DNA of 37,433 bases from the NCBI GenBank assembly GCA_035295225.1, contig DATGJI010000006.1:1-37433 (forward strand), written 5' to 3'. Within the stretch, counting starts at the first letter, position 1, and every line of letters starts with the position of its first letter. This DNA is from Candidatus Eremiobacteraceae bacterium. Lineage in GTDB: Bacteria; Vulcanimicrobiota; Vulcanimicrobiia; Eremiobacterales; Eremiobacteraceae. The translations under genes were made by a program, and so were the position numbers. Shown here in pieces: positions 17,355-23,020 of this stretch. Below the pieces are notes generated by a model, which saw nothing but the letters and a program-made list of their open reading frames with translations, made no database searches and was not told the DNA's origin.

Positions 17355-18554
17355 TTAGCGGGGTGTTTGTCCGGCGAATCTGCGCCAAGCGAAAAACGCC
17401 AATATTAAGACCAGCGCGATGTACGGCACGTAGGCGACTATGAAGAATGCGGCACCGACGATTGCAAGCGTGAACGAACCGACCGATCGGACCGCCGCCC
17501 GCCATGCGTCGCCCAGCTGGTCGCTTCCGCTCGGTGCTGCGGTAGACGGCTTCGGCGCCGCATCCGTCAGCGTGAGGTCTATGGTAGAGAGAGCAACGGA
17601 CTGCTGCTGCGCCTGGAGCTGGCCTGCGAGTTGTTCGACTTGCTCGCGTGCCTGGGCCAGCTGCTGTTCCGCCTGCAGAATGTCGTCGATCTTCCCCTGC
17701 CGATCCATGATCGCCGCGAGATCGCGTTCGGTTCGCCGCGCATTGTCCAAGCGTGCGGTCAGGTCAACAACGCTGCTCGTGACATCTTGGGCGTTGACCG
17801 AGCGCGACCGGACGACTCCTAAGGCGGCGAGCGAAATCATAGCCCCGTCGAATTGCGCGGACGGCACGCTGACCTGCATGTCCGCGGAGTGGCGCTCGCC
17901 CGGCGACTGCGGCGTCTGGTCGGAAAGCGATGAGACGTAACCGCCACGCTGGCTCGCGACGGAATCGGCGAGGTTGATGGCTCGCTCGACGTCGTCGACC
18001 ACGAGACTGATCGCTCCCGTCCGCGCGATATCTCGATGAACCGCGTCAGCCGGCCCTCCCGCTCCGGTGGTTTCATTCTTGAACCTCTGGTACATTGCGG
18101 GATACGCGGCGGCGTTTGACGCCACGGATCGCGCGCTTGCATCAAGCTGCACAATCTGCGGTTGCTCGGGCGGAGCGACGGCCGACACCTGCCCCGCAAA
18201 GCGGCCGCCAGGACCGAATGCCCAAAAGCCCATGACCACGACAGCAGCGACCACCGGCGCGGCGACCAGAATCCAGCTGAGTCCGGCGAGCGCCGCCCAC
18301 AGTTTACCCGCCCGCCGCGGGGCATGTTCCTCGCGCTCGATCCGCGCGAGAGTCTTCGCGAAAAGCGTCTGCGACGGTCCCTCCATCGCGGCGTCCGTCT
18401 CCAACATATAATCGCGCAGCGCCGCCAGTTGCTCGACTTCGGTCGCGCACTCGGCGCAGCGTTCGACCTCGGCCTCGACGGCCGTGCGCTCTTCCAGCGT
18501 CAGCGTGTCGTTGACGTACCAAGGGAGAAGCTCGGAGATCGGGCGGTGCGTCAC
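17355..18554 (-). CDS. Anti-sigma factor fused to a DUF4349 domain
   Basis: 399 residues from a GTG whose GTGA overlaps the stop of the sigma gene. Residues 1-75 resemble the zinc-finger anti-sigma domain (LLPWYVNDTLTLEERTAVEAEVERCAEC), with Cys33 and Cys36, but the usual His of the H-x3-C-x2-C motif is Glu29. One transmembrane helix spans about 86-114. Residues about 175-330 match DUF4349: VVDDVERAINLADSVASQRGGYV, SVNAQDVTSSVVDLTARLDNARRTERDLAAIM, a coiled coil (about 285-320) and VALSTIDLTL. A second membrane helix (about 361-390) and a basic tail RRF end the protein. It should hold the sigma factor at the membrane and sense an envelope signal through the DUF4349 loop between the two helices. 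The fusion is clear in sequence; the signal is unknown. Confidence 0.8.
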   Translation of the reverse strand: MTHRPISELLPWYVNDTLTLEERTAVEAEVERCAECATEVEQLAALRDYMLETDAAMEGPSQTLFAKTLARIEREEHAPRRAGKLWAALAGLSWILVAAPVVAAVVVMGFWAFGPGGRFAGQVSAVAPPEQPQIVQLDASARSVASNAAAYPAMYQRFKNETTGAGGPADAVHRDIARTGAISLVVDDVERAINLADSVASQRGGYVSSLSDQTPQSPGERHSADMQVSVPSAQFDGAMISLAALGVVRSRSVNAQDVTSSVVDLTARLDNARRTERDLAAIMDRQGKIDDILQAEQQLAQAREQVEQLAGQLQAQQQSVALSTIDLTLTDAAPKPSTAAPSGSDQLGDAWRAAVRSVGSFTLAIVGAAFFIVAYVPYIALVLILAFFAWRRFAGQTPR

Positions 18555-19123
18555 GACGCTTCACCTCGCGCACCGGCTCGAAGGAAGTATTCGCGGAGAT
18601 GTCTTCGGGCGTGGAACATTCTCGTCTTCACCGTATTCACCGGGCAACCCGCGATCTCTGAGATCTGCTGGTAGGAATAGCCTTGCGTCAGAGCCAGCTC
18701 GACGACCGCCCGATGTTCTGGCGATAGCGAACGGAGCGCAGCGTCAAGGTCGTTGTGCAGATCGCCGGCGACCGCGCTCTCCTCAGGACTGGGGCGGGGA
18801 TCCGGCACCGCCGCGATCGTGCGAAGTTCGGCTGTGGCGGGTTTGCGTTTTCGAATCGCGTCTATCGCTTTGTGATATGCGATGCCGTACAGCCACGTGG
18901 AAGGCTTTGACTCGTTGCGGAATTTCGGCGCGCCGCGCCAGACCTCGACCATGACGTCGTTGACGAGTTCTTCCGCTAGTTCTCGTGCATGGAGCATCGC
19001 CATGAGATAGCGATATAGCCGGACTTCGAATGCGCGGAAGAGACGTTCGAAGGCAACCCTGTCACCGCAAGCGATCTGCGCGATGAGAAAGCGGGTGTCT
19101 TCGTCTGAGCGCTGCGCTTCCAT
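18551..19123 (-). CDS. ECF RNA polymerase sigma factor
   Basis: 190 residues. Region 2 (about residues 25-95) contains FERLFRAFEVRLYRYLMAML, the ELVNDVMVEVWRGA core-binding/-10 segment and STWLYGIAYHKAIDAIRKRK. Region 4 (about 125-178) contains LRSLSPEHRAVVELALTQGYSYQQISEIAGCPVNTVKTRMFHARRHLREY, the -35-binding helix-turn-helix. It lacks regions 1 and 3, as ECF (group 4) factors do. It overlaps the downstream anti-sigma gene by 4 nt, the usual arrangement for a factor held inactive by its partner. The likely regulon includes the RND pump gene downstream. No clear autoregulatory promoter could be identified in the short leader, which is bounded by a repeat element. Confidence 0.92.
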   Translation of the reverse strand: MEAQRSDEDTRFLIAQIACGDRVAFERLFRAFEVRLYRYLMAMLHARELAEELVNDVMVEVWRGAPKFRNESKPSTWLYGIAYHKAIDAIRKRKPATAELRTIAAVPDPRPSPEESAVAGDLHNDLDAALRSLSPEHRAVVELALTQGYSYQQISEIAGCPVNTVKTRMFHARRHLREYFLRAGARGEAS

Positions 19124-19177
19124 TGACCCTTTCGTCGTTGACGCGTCTCGAATGGTTCATCGGCACAAAGTTGCCTC

Positions 19178-19236
19178 AAGGGGCCGACGCCGGTCGGCCT
19201 ACGTTACGAGCCCGGGCCGACCGGCGTCGGCCCCTT
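19178..19236. repeat. Palindromic repeat, family 1, copy A
   Basis: Arms 19178-19199 and 19215-19236 are 22-bp perfect reverse complements (AAGGGGCCGACGCCGGTCGG...) with a 15-nt loop containing CGTTA. A second copy is at 31298-31364. The element overlaps the last codons and stop of the VOC gene. Confidence 0.85.
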
Positions 19237-19618
19237 CAGCATGTCCCACCCCCATGCACACTGCTTCCACCACGTTGCCGTCGGGGTCGAGCACGAATGC
19301 CGCATAGTACCCCGGGCTGTATTCGGGGTGCAGTCCGGGAGGCGCATCGCTTGACGCCCCGACCGCGAGGGCGGCGCGGTAGAATTCATCGACTTCTTGG
19401 GCCGATCGCGCCAGGAAAGCGACGTGGACTCCGGTGCTCGGAACACCGCCGCTGTGGATGCCGAAGTCGTCTAGACTATCGAAGCCGAAATCGACCTCAT
19501 CCGCACGATCCGTCACAATGGACAATCCAAGCGGCTTGAGCGCCGCCTCGTAGAACGTCCGGCTGGCGCCAAGATCGCGCACCCGGATGTCTATATGATC
19601 GATTGTGACTCTTCGCAC
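19199..19618 (-). CDS. VOC (glyoxalase/dioxygenase superfamily) protein
   Basis: 139 residues from a GTG at 19618, chosen because GGAGG (19623-19627) lies 4 nt upstream and the domain begins at once (MRRVTIDHIDIRVRDLGAS). Two beta-alpha-beta-beta-beta motifs form a VOC fold: HIDIRVRDLGASRTFYEAAL...GLSI and VHVAFLARSAQEVDEFYRAAL...YYAAFVLDPDGNVVEAV. Metal ligands are likely His8 and the Glu of NVVEAV. The enzyme class (glyoxalase, dioxygenase, resistance protein) cannot be resolved. The last roughly 12 residues (EGADAGRPGLVT) and the TAG are encoded by the palindromic repeat at 19178-19236, so the natural C-terminus has been replaced or extended. Upstream in-frame codons lack VOC character. 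Confidence 0.82.
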   Translation of the reverse strand: MRRVTIDHIDIRVRDLGASRTFYEAALKPLGLSIVTDRADEVDFGFDSLDDFGIHSGGVPSTGVHVAFLARSAQEVDEFYRAALAVGASSDAPPGLHPEYSPGYYAAFVLDPDGNVVEAVCMGVGHAEGADAGRPGLVT

Positions 19619-19943
19619 GCCGCCTCCGTCATACTCTTCACGAATCGCTAAGACGACCGTGCTCTTTTTGCGCTGGCCCCAACGCCTGCTAATCTTGCTA
19701 CCGCATTCTCGTGACTGCGCGCATTGTTCTTTTGGATCCGTTGAACACGCGTTCGAGAAATGAAAATATTTCCACGATAGTCTTGGTACCAAAAGCCTAA
19801 CGCAATAGTGACGGGAATCATTCTGGCCGCCCGGAACTGGTCGGTACACGCGCGGGACCGCAACGTCCTCGCGCTGTGCTTCGTCTGCGCAGCAAACTGT
19901 ATCAGCTTGCTCGCGTCTACCACACATGCAAGAAAGGTTTGCA
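19619..19943. other. Divergent intergenic region
   Basis: This 325-nt gap separates the VOC gene (minus) and the Vgb-like gene (plus). It is visibly AT-richer around 19755-19800. Besides the candidate ECF-type promoter at 19895-19917, I found no convincing gene, hairpin or sigma-70 promoter. Upstream extensions of the VOC frame into it look non-coding. Confidence 0.5.
19895..19917 (+). promoter_or_regulatory. Candidate ECF-type promoter for the Vgb-like pair
   Basis: AAC at 19895-19897 (within GCAAACTGT) is followed after exactly 16 nt by CGTC (19914-19917, within CGTCTA). This matches the AAC-N16-CGTC layout common to ECF-sigma promoters. A transcript would start about 19925, 19 nt before the ATG at 19944. 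Two ECF factors are encoded nearby. It is a pattern match only. Confidence 0.4.
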
Positions 19944-21212
19944 ATGCGTAACAAACTTCTTGTCTTTGTGGCGTTCGCTCTCGTCGCCTCCGGATGCAGC
20001 AGTCAGCAAGCTGTGCCGGTGCAAAGCGCGGGTTCGGCGTCGCAAGGTCATCATGCCGGTCCGGATGTGCGCCAAAAAGGCGAACAGCCGGTGAATTGGC
20101 GCTCCTTCTTTTGGCTTTCGCAGTTCAACCCGTACTATTCGACCATGCTTACCGGTCCTGACGGCGCGATGTGGTACAACGACTATAGCGGCCAGCAAAT
20201 CCTTCGCATGGCTATGGACGGGACCGCACGGCAAGGCGCGGCGCTCACATCGTTCAATCCATCTGCGATGGCCTTGGGTTCGGACAATAAGTTCTACGCC
20301 GGCGACGTCAATATCGCCGCTATCGACATCGCGACCACAAGCGGCAGCGTGACGCAAAAGGCGATCCCGAGCGGCGACAAGGTGGGCTACGATACCATGA
20401 CGCTCGGCCCAGACGGCAACGTATGGTTCAGCGAATTTTCTCATTACGGGAAGATCACTACGTCGGGCGCCATCACCGAGTTCACATTCGCCGACAGCAC
20501 GACGAGCAACTATTTCGACGGCATCGTCGCCGGGCCCGACGGAAATATCTGGATCTCAGAATACAATTCTTCGATTGTGGACAAGATCGTGCCGGCTACC
20601 GGACACGAGACAACATTCTCGCTTGGTTGCAGCGGGCAGGACCTGATCAGTGCGCAAGGCAGCCTCTGGGTCGCGTGCACGAACAACACACTCGTGCAAG
20701 TGACCACTGCCGGCGTCGCCACCGCGTTTTATAACCCGTACGGGTTTTCCGGCTCGGGCAAATACCTCACGGTCGGCCCTGACGGCAATCCGTGGTTCGG
20801 CACCAGCAATGCAAGTGTGATCGGTGAATTCGATCCGAGCACGCTGCAGATGACCTACTATTACCCGCCGGCCAATTACGGCAATGCCAATACGATGACG
20901 GCGGGTCCAGACGGAAACATCTGGACTATCGAAAACAATCAGCGAACCGTCCAGGTCTACATCCTCAACGTCATGTCGGTCAGCCCCGCTTCGCTGACTT
21001 TCGCCTCGACGGGCCTTACCTCAAACATCGTGGTGACGCAGCATGGCACGTCCGCATGGACCGCGACGAGCTCGAACACCGCGATCGCAACCGTAGCTCA
21101 GGGCTCACCGGCGAACACGTTCAAGGTCACATCCGTCGCTAAAGGTCAATGCAAGATCATCGTGAGCGACAGCGTCGGAAACAGCTTCCCCGTCCACGTG
21201 ACGGTGCAGTAG
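19944..21212 (+). CDS. Vgb-like beta-propeller lipoprotein with Ig-like tail (first of pair)
   Basis: The ATG at 19944 is preferred over one 18 nt earlier because AGAAAGG (19931-19937) precedes it by 6 nt and the lipoprotein signal starts there: MRNKLLVFVAFALVASGC with Cys18. 422 residues. The propeller blades carry the virginiamycin-B-lyase/streptogramin-lyase-like motif GPDGN(I/V)W(F/I)SE, seen in LGPDGNVWFSEFSHYGKIT, GPDGNIWISEYNSSIVDKI and TAGPDGNIWTIENN. From about residue 345 a bacterial Ig-like (BIG2-type) domain follows: VSPASLTFASTG...TATSSNTAIATVAQ. A lyase activity is doubtful; most such lipoproteins have unknown roles in the envelope. Its stop TAG lies within the AGGAGG of the next gene. 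Confidence 0.83.
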   Translation: MRNKLLVFVAFALVASGCSSQQAVPVQSAGSASQGHHAGPDVRQKGEQPVNWRSFFWLSQFNPYYSTMLTGPDGAMWYNDYSGQQILRMAMDGTARQGAALTSFNPSAMALGSDNKFYAGDVNIAAIDIATTSGSVTQKAIPSGDKVGYDTMTLGPDGNVWFSEFSHYGKITTSGAITEFTFADSTTSNYFDGIVAGPDGNIWISEYNSSIVDKIVPATGHETTFSLGCSGQDLISAQGSLWVACTNNTLVQVTTAGVATAFYNPYGFSGSGKYLTVGPDGNPWFGTSNASVIGEFDPSTLQMTYYYPPANYGNANTMTAGPDGNIWTIENNQRTVQVYILNVMSVSPASLTFASTGLTSNIVVTQHGTSAWTATSSNTAIATVAQGSPANTFKVTSVAKGQCKIIVSDSVGNSFPVHVTVQ

Positions 21213-21224
21213 GAGGATATGACA

Positions 21225-22514
21225 ATGCGCAAATCAGCCATCTGCATCGGCGCGCTCGCACTTGCGCTCGCTGCGTGCAGCGGACATCAATCTATGCCCA
21301 GTCCGGCGAATAACGCCGCACTGGCGCACGGCCGCAACATGGGGCCGGGAGTCGTACAGACCGGACACACGCCGGTCCAGTGGACGCAATTCGCATGGGG
21401 CGGAACAAGCGGCACCAACAACTTCAATTCAGCGGTCACGGGAAGCGACAAGAACATATGGTACACGGACTATAGCGACAACGCGCTGATCCAGATGAAG
21501 ATGTCGGGGTCGACGCACGTCTTTCCGCTGAACTATGGCTCAGGTCTACACTTCAGCCCCGGCAACATCGCCGTCGGCGCCGACGGCAAATTCTACATGT
21601 CGACTCCAGCGACAGCCGGCGTGATCGGGCTCGCGAAGACGACGGGATCGTTCTCCGTCATCGCCATTCCGAGCGGTGATCAGGACTACATGGGCGGCAT
21701 GGCTGTCGGCTCGGACGGCAACATCTGGTACGCCGGGCTCAAGCACGTGGGCAAGATCACGCAAACCGGCCATGTCACCGAATTCGCCTATCCTGACGGC
21801 GAGGTTAGCAACTACTACGGCGCGGTCGCGGCGGGATCGGACGGCGATATCTGGGTGACGGAATACAACGTCGGGGCAATCGACGAAGTTGATCCAAACA
21901 CCGGCAGCATCACCGTCTATTCCATGCCGTGCGGCCTGATCGGGCTCGTTTCGGCGCCGGATGGAAATCTCTACTCGAGCGGCTGCGGGAATATCTACCG
22001 CATCACGACGAGCGGCAGCTGGACGGCGATTCCGAATCCATTTAACACCGAGGGGAACCCGAACAACTTCATCCAGGGTCTCGACGGCAACCCGTGGTTC
22101 TCCGTCTCTAACCAGAATGAGATCGCCACGTACAATACGTCCACCAACACGCTCCATTCGTTCTATCCGCCCTCAACATATGGGGTTAACTACGGCCTCA
22201 CCGGAGGCCCGGATGGCAACTATTGGACGATCGGCAACAATGCGAAGATCGACGTCTACATCATCGATGTGATAACGGTGACGCCGAATCCGGTGCACCT
22301 CACGAGCATCGGTCAGACGCAGACCATCACGATCACTGAACCGAACACGTCTGCATGGACCGTGACAAGTTCCAGCCCGGGCGTCGCAACGGTCACGCCT
22401 GTCTCAGGGCATCCGAACCAGTACACGGTGAAAGCGATCGGTATCGGCAATACAAACGTCACGGTGAAGGACGCGATCGGCAATTCGATCGTGGACAAAG
22501 TAACGGTCACGTAA
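21225..22514 (+). CDS. Vgb-like beta-propeller lipoprotein with Ig-like tail (second of pair)
   Basis: AGGAGG at 21211-21216 is 8 nt before the ATG at 21225 but only 2 nt from an earlier in-frame ATG at 21219, so 21225 is preferred. 429 residues, with lipoprotein signal MRKSAICIGALALALAAC (Cys18). It is a paralogue of the gene before it, with the same order of parts: GHTPVQWTQF near the N-terminus, repeated blades (VGSDGNIWYAGLKHVGKIT, AGSDGDIWVTEYN, GGPDGNYWTIGNN) and a BIG2-like tail (VTPNPVHLTSIGQTQTITITEPNTSAWTVTSSSPGVATV). This is a tandem duplication that has diverged widely, and the two genes are translationally coupled. A strong terminator follows. Confidence 0.83.
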   Translation: MRKSAICIGALALALAACSGHQSMPSPANNAALAHGRNMGPGVVQTGHTPVQWTQFAWGGTSGTNNFNSAVTGSDKNIWYTDYSDNALIQMKMSGSTHVFPLNYGSGLHFSPGNIAVGADGKFYMSTPATAGVIGLAKTTGSFSVIAIPSGDQDYMGGMAVGSDGNIWYAGLKHVGKITQTGHVTEFAYPDGEVSNYYGAVAAGSDGDIWVTEYNVGAIDEVDPNTGSITVYSMPCGLIGLVSAPDGNLYSSGCGNIYRITTSGSWTAIPNPFNTEGNPNNFIQGLDGNPWFSVSNQNEIATYNTSTNTLHSFYPPSTYGVNYGLTGGPDGNYWTIGNNAKIDVYIIDVITVTPNPVHLTSIGQTQTITITEPNTSAWTVTSSSPGVATVTPVSGHPNQYTVKAIGIGNTNVTVKDAIGNSIVDKVTVT

Positions 22515-22535
22515 CAACGACATCCTGTAACACGG

Positions 22536-22565
22536 AGAATGGCCGGACACGCGTCCGGCCATTCT
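22536..22565 (+). terminator. Intrinsic terminator of the Vgb-like pair
   Basis: 13-bp perfect stem: arms 22536-22548 (AGAATGGCCGGAC) and 22553-22565, loop ACGC, followed by TTCGG. The right arm ends in ATTCT, so the descending side is U-rich. It lies 22 nt after the stop and insulates the BlaI/M56 operon downstream. Confidence 0.8.
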
Positions 22566-22577
22566 TTCGGTATATCT

Positions 22578-22591
22578 ACTAGTTGTATAGT
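22578..22591 (+). promoter_or_regulatory. Putative BlaI operator, copy 1
   Basis: The dyad ACTA-N6-TAGT includes CTAGTTGTATAG (22579-22590) and abuts the -35 box. The same motif, differing only by two G/A changes, lies upstream of the second BlaI gene (31428-31439). BlaI/MecI repressors bind short dyads at their own promoters, so this is the natural operator candidate. Confidence 0.55.
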
Positions 22592-22619
22592 TGACAATGC
22601 CCTGAGGGTGACGTATACT
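22591..22619 (+). promoter_or_regulatory. Sigma-70 promoter giving a leaderless BlaI mRNA
   Basis: A perfect -35 TTGACA (22591-22596), a 17-nt spacer and -10 TATACT (22614-22619). The expected transcription start, 6-7 nt after the -10, falls on or next to the A of the ATG at 22626, leaving no room for a Shine-Dalgarno, and none is present. Confidence 0.75.
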
Positions 22620-22625
22620 TGCCGC

Positions 22626-23018
22626 ATGGCACGCAACGCATCGCCGACGCTTACCGCTGCCGAGCATCGCGTCATGGACGTCTTGTGGCGGCTCGGATCG
22701 GGGACCGTTGCGGATGTGGCGGCCGCGCTCGGCAACCCGCCGCTCGCGTATACCACTGTGCTCACCGTGCTTCGCACGCTGGACAGAAAGAAGTACGTCC
22801 GACACCGCGCGGAGGGCAAGGCGCACGTGTTCGCGCCCGCGATCGATCGCGATGCAGTCCGCCGCGACGTCGTCGGTTACGTCCTCAAACAATTCTTCGA
22901 CGGCTCGCCGCGCGAACTGCTGCTCAACCTGCTTGAGTCCGAGCGCGTGGACCAAGCCGAGCTGCGCCGCTTGCGAAGTCTGCTCGATGGCGCGCGGAAC
23001 GGCGAACGAAAGGCCTGA
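22626..23018 (+). CDS. BlaI/MecI-family transcriptional repressor (locus 1)
   Basis: 130 residues. The winged helix is plain: MARNASPTLTAAEHRVMDVLWRLGSGTVADVAAAL, then the recognition segment AYTTVLTVLRTLDRKKYVRHRAEGKAHVFAPA, then the C-terminal dimerisation helices (VLKQFFDGSPRELLLNLLESERVDQAELRRLRSLL). Family members dimerise, bind operator dyads and are inactivated by cleavage triggered by the partner membrane protease. The start at 22626 agrees with the MAR-x-x-S-x-x-LT opening of the family and with the leaderless promoter. The M56 gene follows after 2 nt, so the two are co-translated. Confidence 0.93.
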   Translation: MARNASPTLTAAEHRVMDVLWRLGSGTVADVAAALGNPPLAYTTVLTVLRTLDRKKYVRHRAEGKAHVFAPAIDRDAVRRDVVGYVLKQFFDGSPRELLLNLLESERVDQAELRRLRSLLDGARNGERKA

Positions 23019-23020
23019 AC

